Shown piece by piece: positions 1 through 9,516 of a DNA stretch of 64,000 nucleotides; the stretch's first letter is position 1, and every line of letters begins with the position of its first letter. The position numbers and the translations under genes are program-made. The stretch lies in contig SVMJ01000001.1 of NCBI GenBank assembly GCA_015067485.1, positions 1-64,000 of the forward strand. Direction: 5' to 3'. Source of the stretch: Oscillospiraceae bacterium (GTDB taxonomy: Bacteria > Bacillota > Clostridia > Oscillospirales > JAAYXM01). Below the pieces are notes generated by a model that saw only the letters and a program-made list of their open reading frames with translations, had not been told where the DNA came from and ran no database searches.

Positions 1-1
1 T

Positions 2-325
2 CACATTTTGGAAACTGCAACACTCGCAGAGAAAAACGGTATTTCCTGTGAAGTGTATAAACTCAATTCTATCACCGCGTTTGACTTGGATGCCTTGGCA
101 GAATCTGTTTCCAAAACCAAGCGATTGATCGTGGTGGAAGATTGTATGGATGTCGGTTGTGTTGGTCGTGATCTGATCGCAAAACTGAACGATTGCGGTG
201 TTTCATTCCGTGCAAAATTACTCAATCTCGGAACGGAATTTACCAAAAACGGTGATATGAATCACCTTTTTGCGGAAAATCAAATTGATGTTTCCGGAAT
301 TTACCGTGCAATTACGGAGGATTAA
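2..325 (+). CDS. dxs: 1-deoxy-D-xylulose-5-phosphate synthase, C-terminal fragment
   Basis: Only the last ~107 residues are in the window; the reading frame is open to the left edge, so the TTG at position 8 in the ORF track is not a real start. The fragment matches the transketolase C-terminal domain of DXS: a helix and strand (ETATLAEKNGISCEVYKL), then a conserved acidic strand (LIVVEDC) followed by a glycine-rich turn. DXS condenses pyruvate and glyceraldehyde-3-phosphate using thiamine diphosphate, the first step of the MEP isoprenoid pathway in the cytoplasm. Identity rests partly on context, because dxs-tlyA-nadK-argR-recN is a common Clostridia order. The active-site domains lie outside the window, so a related transketolase-like protein cannot be fully excluded. 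Confidence 0.8.
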   Translation, partial: HILETATLAEKNGISCEVYKLNSITAFDLDALAESVSKTKRLIVVEDCMDVGCVGRDLIAKLNDCGVSFRAKLLNLGTEFTKNGDMNHLFAENQIDVSGIYRAITED

Positions 326-328
326 TCT

Positions 329-1129
329 GTGGCAAAAATTCGTTTGGATGTTGCTTTGGTAGAGCGTGGCTTGATTGAAAGCCGTGAGCGCGCCAAAACA
401 ACCATTATGGAAGGCACCGTTTATGTAAACGCACAAAAGGCTGATAAACCTGGAATGCAGGTGTCCGATCAAGATGATATTGAAGTGCGTGGAAAAACGC
501 TCGCATACGTCAGTCGCGGTGGATTGAAACTCGAAAAAGCGCTTGATTATTTCGGAGTCGATCCAAGTGGCATGACAGTCATCGACGCAGGTGCATCCAC
601 CGGTGGTTTTTCCGATTGTCTGCTCAAGCGCAATGCAAAGAAGATTTATGCAGTCGACGTGGGCTATGGTCAGCTTGCATGGAGCATCCGAAACCATGAA
701 CGCGTAGTGTGTATGGAACGCACTAACATACGTTATCTGACCCATGAACAGATTCCGGAAGAATTGGATCTTGCGGTAATCGATGTTTCTTTCATTTCGC
801 TTTCCTTGGTACTTCCTGCGGTTTCCGGACTTTTATCCCAAAACGGGAAGATCCTTTGTCTGATCAAACCCCAATTTGAAGCAGGGCGCGATAAAGTGGG
901 GAAGAAAGGTGTTGTCCGTGATCCCGCGGTGCACCTTGAAGTTTTGGAACGCTTTTCTGATACCGCACATTCCCTTGGACTCTCGGTGCTCGGCATTACA
1001 TTTTCGCCGATTACGGGACCGGAAGGCAATATTGAATTTTTGGGACATTTATCTAAGTGTGCACAGGAAGAGCCGACCTTAGATCTTACAGCTTTGCTCG
1101 ATGAAGCATACAGCAGTTTGAAAGGATAG
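329..1129 (+). CDS. tlyA: TlyA family rRNA (cytidine-2'-O)-methyltransferase
   Basis: 266 residues, the usual size for TlyA. Residues 1-60 form an S4 RNA-binding domain (RLDVALVERGL, then a basic helix around ESRERAK). From about residue 84 an FtsJ-like Rossmann methyltransferase fold begins with the SAM motif VIDAGASTGGF; later VIDVSFIS and CLIKPQFEAG carry the Asp and Lys of the K-D-K-E site. Family members methylate 16S and/or 23S rRNA cytidines. The start is GTG at 329, with the ribosome binding site (acggagg) inside the end of dxs. Its last codon abuts the nadK ATG directly, so the two are probably translationally coupled. Known family function; exact target nucleotides are not visible here. 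Confidence 0.92.
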   Translation: MAKIRLDVALVERGLIESRERAKTTIMEGTVYVNAQKADKPGMQVSDQDDIEVRGKTLAYVSRGGLKLEKALDYFGVDPSGMTVIDAGASTGGFSDCLLKRNAKKIYAVDVGYGQLAWSIRNHERVVCMERTNIRYLTHEQIPEELDLAVIDVSFISLSLVLPAVSGLLSQNGKILCLIKPQFEAGRDKVGKKGVVRDPAVHLEVLERFSDTAHSLGLSVLGITFSPITGPEGNIEFLGHLSKCAQEEPTLDLTALLDEAYSSLKG

Positions 1130-2005
1130 ATGAGTATGAAACGAGTGATGTTATCGCCGAATCACACGCGTGATATTAACCTGGAACTCTCTAAAAAAAT
1201 CGCTACCATATTGAAAAAAGCCGATATTCAAGTCGTGCTTCCGGATCATATCCCGTTTTCCGGGGATGCGGATTTTGATGTTGTTCCGTTTGATCATGCC
1301 ATTCGCGATGCGGAGATGATCATCTGCCTTGGCGGCGACGGCTCCATTCTGAACATCGCAAAACCGGCCGCAATTCATGAAATCCCGATTCTCGGCATTA
1401 ACAAGGGAAATATGGGATATATGACCGAGATGAATGCGAATGAGATCGAACTCCTTCCTGAAATCATTCTCGGCAAAAAATTCAATATTGATGAACGTAT
1501 GATGCTCAATGTTTCCATCATGCGTGGGGATGATACCATTTTCTCCACAGTCGCACTCAACGACGTTGGTGTCTGTAAGAGTGGTCTGACTAAAATCATT
1601 GACCTGGACGTATTTGCGGATAATTCTTTCATATCGCATTATAACGGCGATGGTGTTGTGATCGCATCTCCGACGGGTTCCACCGCATATTCCATGTCCG
1701 CAGGCGGTCCGATCATTGACCCGTTGGCACGCAATATCACCCTAACTCCGATTTGCTCTCATTCGCTCTCCGACAAGCCGATTGTTCTGTCTTATCGCCG
1801 CACCATTTCCATTCTCGCGAAAACGATCGCGGATGACATGATCGTTGTCAGCGCAGACGGTGGCGAGAGCATTCCGGTTCGTTACGGCGATCGTGTCATT
1901 ATCAACATTTCAGATTTGAAAACGCGCTTGATCCGCTATAAAGATCGCAATTTCTATGACATTGTCTACAGTAAACTCTCCGATCGAAGGGTGGACGAAA
2001 GATGA
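1130..2005 (+). CDS. nadK: NAD kinase
   Basis: 291 residues. Phosphorylates NAD to NADP with ATP or polyphosphate in the cytoplasm. The diagnostic GGDGS motif is at about residues 68-72, preceded by a hydrophobic strand (MIICL), followed by NKGNMGYM near 94 and the SPTGSTAYSMSAGGP NAD-binding loop near 180. The start ATG immediately follows the tlyA stop, and an in-frame ATG two codons later (MKRVML) is an alternative. The 3' end overlaps argR by 4 nt (ATGA), so the dxs-to-tyrS group reads as one operon. Length and motifs are complete with no sign of damage. Confidence 0.95.
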   Translation: MSMKRVMLSPNHTRDINLELSKKIATILKKADIQVVLPDHIPFSGDADFDVVPFDHAIRDAEMIICLGGDGSILNIAKPAAIHEIPILGINKGNMGYMTEMNANEIELLPEIILGKKFNIDERMMLNVSIMRGDDTIFSTVALNDVGVCKSGLTKIIDLDVFADNSFISHYNGDGVVIASPTGSTAYSMSAGGPIIDPLARNITLTPICSHSLSDKPIVLSYRRTISILAKTIADDMIVVSADGGESIPVRYGDRVIINISDLKTRLIRYKDRNFYDIVYSKLSDRRVDER

Positions 2006-2460
2006 AATCCCAGCGCCAAGCAAAAATTTTAAGTCTCATTCAGGAATATGAGATCGAAACCCAAATGGAACTTACCGATAAACTCAATGAATCCGGTTTT
2101 TCGGCAACCCAGGCAACCGTTTCCCGTGATATCAAAGAACTTCATTTGGTCAAATCGATTTCAAAATCCGGAAAAAGTAAATACAGCACGAGTGCATCGC
2201 ACACCGCGAGTGCATTTTCTTCGCGGCTTCTCACCATTTTCCGCGAAAGCGTGCTCTCGTATGATTTTGCACAAAACATCGTTGTTATCAAAACCATGCC
2301 GGGGCTTGCATCCGCTGCATGTTCCGCGCTTGACGGAATGCATGTATCCGATGTCGTCGGCACAATTGCAGGTGATGACACGGGCTTTTTAGTCATGCGC
2401 ACCACAAAAGCCGCAACTGCTTTTTGTGCTGAACTCAAACGGATCTTAGTCAACCAGTAG
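2002..2460 (+). CDS. argR: Arginine repressor ArgR/AhrC
   Basis: 152 residues, standard for ArgR. An N-terminal winged helix-turn-helix (residues ~1-70, with the recognition region ATQATVSRDIKEL) binds ARG boxes. The C-terminal domain forms the arginine-dependent hexamer and carries the arginine-contacting motif GTIAGDDTGF. In Firmicutes it represses arginine biosynthesis and can activate catabolism. Its position between nadK and recN is a well known conserved order and does not imply a shared pathway. No arginine genes are nearby. It overlaps nadK by 4 nt; recN follows after 13 nt. Confidence 0.94.
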   Translation: MKSQRQAKILSLIQEYEIETQMELTDKLNESGFSATQATVSRDIKELHLVKSISKSGKSKYSTSASHTASAFSSRLLTIFRESVLSYDFAQNIVVIKTMPGLASAACSALDGMHVSDVVGTIAGDDTGFLVMRTTKAATAFCAELKRILVNQ

Positions 2461-2473
2461 GAGGGATTTTGCC

Positions 2474-4171
2474 GTGCTTTCAGTCCTTCACATCGAGAAT
2501 ATTGCAGTCATCGAGCGTTGCGATCTAGAGTTTCGGCACGGTTTCCATGTTCTGACAGGTGAGACGGGCGCGGGTAAATCAATCATCATCGATGCGCTCA
2601 ACATGATACTTGGTGAACGTACATCACGTGATTTGATCCGCTCCGGTGCAGAGAAAGCGCTGGTCAGTGCATTGTTTGATATCCGTGATTCTGATGCTGC
2701 AATCTGGCTTTCCGAATGCGGGTATGAAAATGAAGACGACCCGGATATGCTTTTATTGCAGAGAGAGATCTCGCTTGACGGGCGCAACAACTGCCGCATC
2801 AACGGACGTCCTGCAACAGTATCTTTGCTAAAAGAGCTCGGCTCTCTCTTGGTAAACATCCACGGTCAGCACGGCAGTCAGCAACTCTTAAACCGTGAAT
2901 TTCATGCGACTTTTTTAGACCGCTTCACCGAAGATCCGGACGGACTTTTTGCACAATATCAGTCGGCATTTGATACATATACGAGTCTCTGTTCCGAAGA
3001 AAAAACAATCATTACCAACGAGGAAGAAAAAGCGCGCAGGATTGAATTTTTGAACTATCAGATCAACGAACTGACTTCTGCAAATTTGCGTATTGGTGAA
3101 GATGTTGAACTTACAGAACGCCGTAAAGTCCTGCAAAATTCAACCAAGTTGATCGATTCTCTATCTCAGATCTATACATTATTTTCCGGCACCGATGATA
3201 CGCCCGGAATCACCGCATCCATTCAGCAGGCGGACCGTATCTTAAACCAAATTGCGGGTATCACATCCGATTTGGAATCCTGGTCAGCCGGTCTCACCGC
3301 AACCGTTGATTCTCTTTACGATTTTTCCGAGAATATTCGCGGATATTTGGATGAAATTGATTGCTCGCCCGAAGAAATTGAGCAAATCGAATCCCGATAT
3401 GATTTGATCCGCAAATTAAAAGGGAAGTACGGAAACTCGGTGGAAGAGATGCTTGCTTTCCTGGACAATGCAAGGGCTGAACTGGACGATATTACATTCG
3501 CTTCCGAGCGCGCCGAAAAACTCGCGCGTGAACGTAAAGAAGCCCAAGAAAAAGCCGAAGCGCTTGCAATTGCATTGTTTGATCTACGCACTCTCTCGGC
3601 CCGCGAACTCGAAACTCGCGTCTCTGAAGAACTGCATTCGCTTGATATGAAAAACGTTGTATTTTCGGTTTCTGTTTCAAAACGCAACACACTCGACCGT
3701 CGAGGCTTGGATGATGTTGAATTTCTCATTTCAACCAATCCGGGTGAACCGTTAAAGCCTTTAGAAAAAATCGCATCAGGCGGTGAATTATCCCGCATAA
3801 TGCTTGCGATTCAAAATGTGTTTGCAGAAAAAGACCATGTACCCACTTTGATTTTTGACGAAGTGGATTCCGGAATCAGCGGTCGTGCGGCACAGCGCGT
3901 TGCAGAAAAGCTGTGGACGGTATCAGGCTGCAAGCAAGTAATTTGTGTTTCGCATTTGTCGCAAATCGCCGCAATGGCTGATGAGCATTTTTACATAGAA
4001 AAAGTTGTTCGAAACGAGCGCACCTATACGCAAGTGCTTCCGCTGGATTTTGACGGGCGCGTCATGGAACTTGCTCGTATTACGGGCGGTAGTGATATCA
4101 CAGAAATGACGCGTAATAATGCGCGAGATTTACTTTTCATTGCAGAACAATTAAAAAAGGAGTTACGATAA
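2474..4171 (+). CDS. recN: DNA repair protein RecN
   Basis: 565 residues, typical for this SMC-like repair ATPase that acts early at double-strand breaks. The Walker A motif TGETGAGKS is at residues ~28-36. A long charged coiled-coil region occupies roughly 150-370. The ABC signature [12 protein letters not shown] is near 437 and Walker [15 protein letters not shown] near 461, followed by the His-switch region [12 protein letters not shown]. The start is GTG at 2474, 6 nt after a strong ribosome binding site (gtaggaggg). Its stop shares one base with the tyrS start (TAATG), so the genes are coupled although their functions are unrelated. Confidence 0.95.
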   Translation: MLSVLHIENIAVIERCDLEFRHGFHVLTGETGAGKSIIIDALNMILGERTSRDLIRSGAEKALVSALFDIRDSDAAIWLSECGYENEDDPDMLLLQREISLDGRNNCRINGRPATVSLLKELGSLLVNIHGQHGSQQLLNREFHATFLDRFTEDPDGLFAQYQSAFDTYTSLCSEEKTIITNEEEKARRIEFLNYQINELTSANLRIGEDVELTERRKVLQNSTKLIDSLSQIYTLFSGTDDTPGITASIQQADRILNQIAGITSDLESWSAGLTATVDSLYDFSENIRGYLDEIDCSPEEIEQIESRYDLIRKLKGKYGNSVEEMLAFLDNARAELDDITFASERAEKLARERKEAQEKAEALAIALFDLRTLSARELETRVSEELHSLDMKNVVFSVSVSKRNTLDRRGLDDVEFLISTNPGEPLKPLEKIASGGELSRIMLAIQNVFAEKDHVPTLIFDEVDSGISGRAAQRVAEKLWTVSGCKQVICVSHLSQIAAMADEHFYIEKVVRNERTYTQVLPLDFDGRVMELARITGGSDITEMTRNNARDLLFIAEQLKKELR

Positions 4172-5397
4172 TGACTTTATTTGAAGAACTGAAAGCGCGT
4201 GGTTTGGTTGCGCAATTTACCAACGAAGAAGAAATCAAGCATATGCTGGACGAAGAAAAGATCACATTTTACTGCGGTTTTGACCCGACTGCCGACAGTT
4301 TGACGGTCGGTCACTTTCTGGTTCTGACTGTTATGAAGCGTTTGCAGATGGCAGGCCACCGTCCGATCGCTTTGCTTGGTGGAGGTACCACTTTGGTTGG
4401 TGATCCGACAGGGAAGACCGATATGCGTAAAATGCTCACCATCGAGCAGATCCAGAACAATGCAAACCGTTTCAAAGAACAGATGAGCAGATTCATCGAC
4501 TTTTCCGATGATAAGGCGATTATGGTCAACAACGCGGATTGGCTTTTGGAACTGAAATACTTGGAATTCTTGCGTGAAATCGGTATTTATTTCTCGGTCA
4601 ACCGTATGCTCACCGCAGAATGCTTTAAGAGCCGTTTGGAAAAAGGCTTGACTTTCATTGAATTCAACTATATGCTCATGCAGAGTTACGACTTTCTCAT
4701 GCTTCATAAGAAATATGGTTGCCGCTTGGAAGTCGGTGGTGATGACCAGTGGTCCAACATTTTGGGCGGTACCGATTTGATCCGCCGTGTTACCGGTGAT
4801 ACCGGTCACGGTTTGACTTTCACCTTGCTCACTACTTCAGAAGGCAAAAAGATGGGCAAGACGGAAAAGGGTGCTGTTTGGCTCGATCCCGAAAAAACTC
4901 CGCCGTACGAATTTTATCAGTACTGGCGCAACACACGCGACGACGATGTCATCCGTTGTATGAAAATGTTGACGTTTGTTTCGCTGGATGAAATCGCGCA
5001 GTACGAAAGTTTGACCGGCAGTGAACTCAACGTCGCAAAAGAACGCTTAGCATATGAACTGACTTTGATGGTTCACGGCGAAGAAGAAGCGAAAAAGGCA
5101 CAGGAAGCGGCACGTTCACTCTTCAGCGCACAGACCGATTCCGAGAATATGCCGTCTACCGACTTTACATTTGACGGTTTAGAATCCGATACCATCTCGG
5201 TTGCTGACTTGCTCGTCCATTGCAAATTGGCTCCGTCCCGCTCGGAAGCAAAGCGTAATATTACACAGGGCGGTGTGGAAGTAAACGATGTCAAGGTAAC
5301 CGACTTTGGTGCAAAAGTTTCCGCTGCAGACTTCAAAGACGGAAAACTCATCATCAAAAAAGGCAAGAAAACCTACCATCGTGTCAACTTAGTATAA
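4171..5397 (+). CDS. tyrS: Tyrosyl-tRNA synthetase
   Basis: 408 residues, bacterial TyrRS (class I). The Rossmann catalytic core has a HIGH-type signature in [14 protein letters not shown] (residues ~35-48) and the KMSKS equivalent KKMGKT near 227. The C-terminal ~65 residues form an S4 RNA-binding domain ([22 protein letters not shown]). It charges tRNA-Tyr in the cytoplasm. There is no space for a T-box leader because the gene overlaps recN by one base, so any tyrosine-responsive control would have to act on the whole operon. It is the last gene before the terminator at 5401. Confidence 0.96.
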   Translation: MTLFEELKARGLVAQFTNEEEIKHMLDEEKITFYCGFDPTADSLTVGHFLVLTVMKRLQMAGHRPIALLGGGTTLVGDPTGKTDMRKMLTIEQIQNNANRFKEQMSRFIDFSDDKAIMVNNADWLLELKYLEFLREIGIYFSVNRMLTAECFKSRLEKGLTFIEFNYMLMQSYDFLMLHKKYGCRLEVGGDDQWSNILGGTDLIRRVTGDTGHGLTFTLLTTSEGKKMGKTEKGAVWLDPEKTPPYEFYQYWRNTRDDDVIRCMKMLTFVSLDEIAQYESLTGSELNVAKERLAYELTLMVHGEEEAKKAQEAARSLFSAQTDSENMPSTDFTFDGLESDTISVADLLVHCKLAPSRSEAKRNITQGGVEVNDVKVTDFGAKVSAADFKDGKLIIKKGKKTYHRVNLV

Positions 5398-5400
5398 ATG

Positions 5401-5430
5401 AAAACGGTCTGACTAACGTCAGACCGTTTT
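5401..5430. terminator. Bidirectional terminator between tyrS and tmcAL
   Basis: Perfect 13-bp inverted repeat aaaacggtctgac / gtcagaccgtttt with a taac loop. A-rich and T-rich flanks let it act on both converging transcripts. The right arm contains the last codons and TGA stop of tmcAL. Confidence 0.88.
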
Positions 5431-6621
5431 ATTATGTTTTCCAGGTAAATAGATTGGGCTGATATTCCATTCCTGTTGTCCTGACATGGGAGTTGGCATT
5501 CCCAATACATAAAGATCGGTTGCCAAAACTTCAAGATCGAACACATTTTTGGAAAGTCCGGATAAGTTTTTGGCGTGCGCCGGCTTTGTGATGATTGGAA
5601 GTTCGGTTTTGGTTTTTGAAAGCAATTCACGCCCGGTATCATTAAACGCCAAAACACGCAGATACGGAGGGGTTTGTATGCAAAAATCTCTTGGAATACC
5701 AAGGAATGCGTTAAAGAAAATTCTGCGGATCCGCGCATGGGTATAGCGCTTGGTTTTGGTATATTCAATCGCATCATGGAGCGTAGACGTCTTTTGCAGC
5801 GCCTCTTTAATACGAAATTGCAATCCTTCGCCGACGTCCGCAAAACGTAAAAAGTCATCAGAATCCAGCCCTTTTAACGCGGCAGGAACGATGCGAGAAA
5901 AAGCATCTGCAAAAACAGGGCAATGCCCGGCATCAATTTCTTCCAAATAAGAATCGGAGAACGGTAGAAAATCAGAGATATGCGTAAAATCATTTTGCTT
6001 CCACAGATTTCGGATGTTAGAAGCGCTGGAATATTCATCACTTGTAACGGTTGAATCGTGATCGATTTGATGACGTTTTACCGGGAATAATTCGATTTTT
6101 CGCTTGTTTTGAAGCGCTTTGATGTATTCAACCGCAAGAATGTTATTCGGCTCGCGCAAAATCTCTGCACATTCAACCGAAAGCTCCGAAACTGCTTTTT
6201 CACGCGCTGCTGCAAAGGTCATTCCACTTGCCAGATATGGCTTTATTTTGTCGAAAAAAACATCAGAAATGAGAAAATCCGCGATTTTTTGCATCAATTT
6301 AATATTATTTGTTTCGACACCGAAAGAAATCGTCGTAAGTTCCGGAATTGCGGTCAATAAGGAGACCGCACCGTTTGCAAAGCGTTCCGCAGAAGAGAGC
6401 ACCCACGGGGTAGGGAGTTCAATCACCAAATCCGCACCGCCACGAACCGCATTTTCTGCGCGGAGATGTTTCCGAACGATCGCAGGTTCACCGCGTTGCA
6501 CAAAATTACCACTCATCACGCAAACAACCGCATCAGCGCTCAAACGAACCTGATTTAAGTGATATAAATGTCCGTAATGAAATGGATTATATTCACATAC
6601 AACTCCGCAAACTTTCATCAA
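5419..6621 (-). CDS. tmcAL: tRNA(Met) cytidine acetate ligase TmcAL (YlbM family)
   Basis: 400 residues. The N-terminus, CGVVCEYNPFHYGHLYHL, holds the HxGH-type nucleotidyltransferase motif of this family, followed by VVCVMSGNFVQRGEPA. In Bacillus subtilis the family uses acetate and ATP to form N4-acetylcytidine at the wobble position of elongator tRNA-Met. Length and the conserved start region fit well. The gene is transcribed from its own promoter-like sequence at 6642-6670 and ends inside the shared terminator hairpin. Function is inferred from the family; older databases call it DUF795. Confidence 0.88.
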   Translation of the reverse strand: MMKVCGVVCEYNPFHYGHLYHLNQVRLSADAVVCVMSGNFVQRGEPAIVRKHLRAENAVRGGADLVIELPTPWVLSSAERFANGAVSLLTAIPELTTISFGVETNNIKLMQKIADFLISDVFFDKIKPYLASGMTFAAAREKAVSELSVECAEILREPNNILAVEYIKALQNKRKIELFPVKRHQIDHDSTVTSDEYSSASNIRNLWKQNDFTHISDFLPFSDSYLEEIDAGHCPVFADAFSRIVPAALKGLDSDDFLRFADVGEGLQFRIKEALQKTSTLHDAIEYTKTKRYTHARIRRIFFNAFLGIPRDFCIQTPPYLRVLAFNDTGRELLSKTKTELPIITKPAHAKNLSGLSKNVFDLEVLATDLYVLGMPTPMSGQQEWNISPIYLPGKHNKTV

Positions 6622-6641
6622 AACAACTCCTTATAGATACC

Positions 6642-6670
6642 ATTTTACTGTGATTTTAACTTTTTTTCAA
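6642..6670 (-). promoter_or_regulatory. Sigma-A-type promoter for tmcAL
   Basis: On the minus strand, TTGAAA, 17-nt spacer, TAAAAT. The -10 box ends 21 nt upstream of the start codon, and the taaggag ribosome binding site lies between. Confidence 0.6.
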
Positions 6671-6875
6671 GTCATACAGTTTGTTAAAAAAATCACAAAT
6701 TATGTTATAAATGAATGTATGGTATTAGAAGGACGTATTATTCTGTTGTGCTTTTGATTCTGTGCCAAAACATGACTTCGTGTAAAAGGCGAACCGCTGA
6801 TTAGTATACCGATTGGCCGAACAGAATTCTGAATGAAATTTAGAATTACAACAAAAACATTGTTCGATAGAAACG

Positions 6876-6921
6876 TTCTGTTTGATACAAGATTCGTTTG
6901 AACAATTTCTATCAAACAGAA
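6876..6921. repeat. 12-bp inverted repeat in gene-free region
   Basis: ttctgtttgata (6876-6887) is the exact reverse complement of tatcaaacagaa (6910-6921), with a 22-nt loop. The neighbouring segments ttgttc and gaacaa are also complementary, giving a nested palindrome. No T-run follows on either strand, so it is not an ordinary terminator. Confidence 0.6.
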
Positions 6922-7151
6922 AACGGAGAAAATTTTTCTTCCAATAATGTAGATGAAAAAAACAAGCAAAACTTTACATGATAAATAGAAAAAGTTTTTG
7001 AAATTATACGATACATTCATAAATGGATCTTTCTGCCGAAGAACATTTAAATCAGCTCTCATCAGCCTGTTCCGCAATTCCACCCATCCTATAATATACA
7101 TTTATAATATCATTCTCACTCCATTCACTCTCCGTCTTTCATCTCCACTCC

Positions 7152-7183
7152 AAATTAAGTAAAATTTTTATTTTGCTTAATTT
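7152..7183. repeat. AT-rich 14-bp inverted repeat
   Basis: aaattaagtaaaat pairs with attttgcttaattt with one mismatch and a 4-nt loop. It lies downstream of the ABC permease gene and could help end its transcript, although the run of T after the stem is poor on the minus strand. Confidence 0.55.
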
Positions 7184-7197
7184 TATATCTGAGTGTC

Positions 7198-7242
7198 GGG
7201 AAGTGATCGGCAGATGCTGTCGCGCTATTTGCAGCACTTCCC
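7198..7242 (-). terminator. Possible terminator of the permease-adaptor operon
   Basis: gggaagtg (7198-7205) pairs with cacttccc (7235-7242), just after the permease stop at 7249. An inner tgctg/cagca pair can extend the stem. The downstream T-tract is weak, so it may be a stabilising hairpin instead. Confidence 0.4.
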
Positions 7243-7248
7243 TGTGAT

Positions 7249-8433
7249 TTACTCACTTCGCAAAGCTTGAATCGGATCAAGTTTTGATGCCCGAATTGCA
7301 GGAATCACCGAAAACAAAATTCCGAGAATCACGGTCAACAGTTCAATTTGAAAAAATAAACCAAAATTCAAACTTACCGCCGATAATATATTGTTCAAAA
7401 GAATGTATGACAGCAATATCCCGACAGTACCTCCTATCAGACCTCCAAGTGCTGAAATGATCGCACCTTCGCACATGAAGCACATGACAATATCTCTTTC
7501 CTTTGCGCCGATTGCCATGCAAATCCCAATTTCCTTTTTTCGTTCATTGACGGTCGCGAGCATCGTATTCATGATACCAAGCCCCGCCACGCAAAGTGAT
7601 ATTGCCGCAATTGCCGCGATTACAAGCCCGATAATGGATGTTGCTGAACGAAACCCATTCACATATTCGGCAATATTCTCCGCTTGATATTCCCCTTTTT
7701 TTCTGCGCTCCAAAAGTGTTACAATCTCATGTTCCGCTTTTGGGAAATCATTTGGATCGAAACAACGTACCGCAATCTGCGTAATATCGTTTTTTCCTCG
7801 CATTTGATTTAGCGTGGTGTACGGCAAATAAATAAAGTCCGGGATCGATCCGCCAACCAGTTGATTGATCGCATCTTTCTGCGGACTGACAACGCCGATG
7901 ATTTCAAATGTTTTATCGATCCCACTCACTGAAAGGACGATTTTTTTACCGACAATATTTTCCCTGCTGTAGAGTTTTTTTGCAAGTTCTGAATCGACGA
8001 TCGCAAGATTTGTGCTTGAATTTATATCATTTTTACTTAAAATTCTTCCAAACAGAAGACGGATATCCATTACTGAAGTCACATCAGAGTCAACACCCCA
8101 AAGTACCGACGTCCCGGTCGTTCCTTTAAGTTTATAGCTTCCGTATTCCATTACAATCGGAGATGCAGCTGACACTACCCCCACGTTTTCACGAATGACA
8201 TCGGCATCATCTTCTGATAATTTGCTTTTTTCATTGGAACCAAACACCGCCAGACTTTCAAATCCGATTTTATCCAGCTCTTGGTTTACAACAGAAACAC
8301 CGGCATCTCCCAACATCCGAATTAGCATGATGGAACCAACGCTGACTGCGATTGCAACCACCGTAAGTATAACGCGGATTCTTCCGCGCAGAGTCGATTG
8401 AACAGCAAACCGCACTACATTTGCAAAATTCAT
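7249..8433 (-). CDS. MacB/FtsX-type ABC transporter permease
   Basis: 394 residues with the MacB topology. There is one N-terminal membrane segment (about residues 18-40), then an extracytoplasmic MacB-core-like domain (~45-260). Three membrane segments of the FtsX domain follow in the last ~130 residues, including the conserved cytoplasmic loop NERKKEIGICMAIGAKERDI. Proteins of this type usually do not conduct substrate across the membrane but transmit mechanical force from an ATPase to an adaptor or exporter. It overlaps the adaptor gene by 4 nt. No ATP-binding subunit is encoded next to it, and the permease has no ATPase domain, so the power source must be elsewhere if the system works. 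Substrate unknown. Confidence 0.88.
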   Translation of the reverse strand: MNFANVVRFAVQSTLRGRIRVILTVVAIAVSVGSIMLIRMLGDAGVSVVNQELDKIGFESLAVFGSNEKSKLSEDDADVIRENVGVVSAASPIVMEYGSYKLKGTTGTSVLWGVDSDVTSVMDIRLLFGRILSKNDINSSTNLAIVDSELAKKLYSRENIVGKKIVLSVSGIDKTFEIIGVVSPQKDAINQLVGGSIPDFIYLPYTTLNQMRGKNDITQIAVRCFDPNDFPKAEHEIVTLLERRKKGEYQAENIAEYVNGFRSATSIIGLVIAAIAAISLCVAGLGIMNTMLATVNERKKEIGICMAIGAKERDIVMCFMCEGAIISALGGLIGGTVGILLSYILLNNILSAVSLNFGLFFQIELLTVILGILFSVIPAIRASKLDPIQALRSE

Positions 8434-9491
8434 TCTTTCACCAATACCTTTTGTCCCGTTTTCATTGTTTCAGATGGATTTATAACAACTTTATCACCAA
8501 ATTTTAGTCCATATAATATCTCAGTTTCCCGCTCCAATTCCAACCCGGTCATCACACGTCTGAGTTCCAAAACACCATCTTTTACCACATACACCAGTTC
8601 TCTGTTTTCTTTGTCCTGAAAAACACATTGATAAGGCAAAGAAAGAGTATTTTCGTGCTTTTCGGTACAAATCCTTGCATTTACACTATATCCCGGCTTC
8701 AGATTTTCATCAGCATTTTCCATCGTGATTTTGATTGGAACATACACCTCCTGTCCACCGATCAAACTCCCCTTTTTCCTTGCAGAGTTTGCAATGGAAC
8801 TCACGCGCCCCTTATATTTTTTATCTGGCAATGCATCACATGTAATATCCACGCTTTGACCTACCGCGATCGATGACAAATAAATTTCCGAAAGGTCGAC
8901 GGTTACTTGAAAACTACTGTAATCTGAGATTTTTGCCGCAACAGTAAGTCCATCAACTCTCCCATCATCAGAAACGTTCAACTCGGTGATAACACCGCTT
9001 GCAGGACTTCTGATCAACACATCGTTTCCGGAAACCGTCGGGACCAAGATGCTGTTTTCCAAGAAAATTCCATACTCCGAAACCGCAGATACAATTTGGT
9101 CTGTTAAATTGCTGATTTCCTTTGCAAACAGTATGGAGTTCTTTTCAGGCTCTTCCCGTTTCATCAATAAATCGCCTTGATCCACGCATTCGCCAAGTGA
9201 AACCGCAACATCCTTGATGAATGTATCATCCGCAAAAACGATATCGTAAATTCCAACCGAATCAATCGTTCCGGGCGCAATTACACTGTTGTAGATATCC
9301 TTTTGTTTGACGGTTGTTACCTCTACTAAAACAGGAGTTTCTGCTTGAACTGTTCTGTAATAGCAATAGAAACTTGCTGAAAGTAAACTACCACATAGTA
9401 AAACATAGCAAAATTTCTTACATCCCCTGCCCCTTCCCTTTTTTCGCGTTTTTTCGTATAAAAACAGAACGTTCGGAGAGAGTAATAACAT
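8430..9491 (-). CDS. Membrane-fusion (HlyD/RND-type) adaptor subunit
   Basis: 353 residues. A basic N-terminus (EKTRKKGRGRGCKKF) is followed by one membrane anchor (~residues 28-48), then a short coiled-coil hairpin and lipoyl-like and beta-barrel domains. The lipoyl-like half-motif VEVTTVKQKDIYNSVIAPGTI and the beta-barrel region (KYKGRVSSIANSARKKGSLIGG) fit Gram-positive partners of MacB-like permeases. The start at 9491 has only a weak ribosome binding site and lies 25 nt from the divergent DUF1540 gene; no better in-frame start is obvious. With the overlapping permease it forms a two-gene operon without an ATPase. Confidence 0.82.
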   Translation of the reverse strand: MLLLSPNVLFLYEKTRKKGRGRGCKKFCYVLLCGSLLSASFYCYYRTVQAETPVLVEVTTVKQKDIYNSVIAPGTIDSVGIYDIVFADDTFIKDVAVSLGECVDQGDLLMKREEPEKNSILFAKEISNLTDQIVSAVSEYGIFLENSILVPTVSGNDVLIRSPASGVITELNVSDDGRVDGLTVAAKISDYSSFQVTVDLSEIYLSSIAVGQSVDITCDALPDKKYKGRVSSIANSARKKGSLIGGQEVYVPIKITMENADENLKPGYSVNARICTEKHENTLSLPYQCVFQDKENRELVYVVKDGVLELRRVMTGLELERETEILYGLKFGDKVVINPSETMKTGQKVLVKE

Positions 9492-9516
9492 AAAATGCTG
9501 AATCGGAGTTGATTTT

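Larger units (their letters stand above)
6671..7248. other. AT-rich gap without a recognisable gene
   Basis: This stretch lies between tmcAL and the ABC permease, both on the minus strand. The ORF track gives one 133-residue minus-strand reading (6700-7101) that has a weak ribosome binding site, irregular composition and no recognisable motif. I do not accept it as a gene. The region holds three inverted repeats, listed separately. It may be a decayed gene, a structured RNA or simply spacer. Confidence 0.5.

Noticed and set aside
4160-4175. T-box leader before tyrS
   Set aside because: tyrS overlaps recN by one base, leaving no leader.
6700-7101. 133-residue minus-strand ORF in the gene-free gap
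   Set aside because: No ribosome binding site, no recognisable pattern, and it spans an inverted repeat; kept only as an unexplained region.
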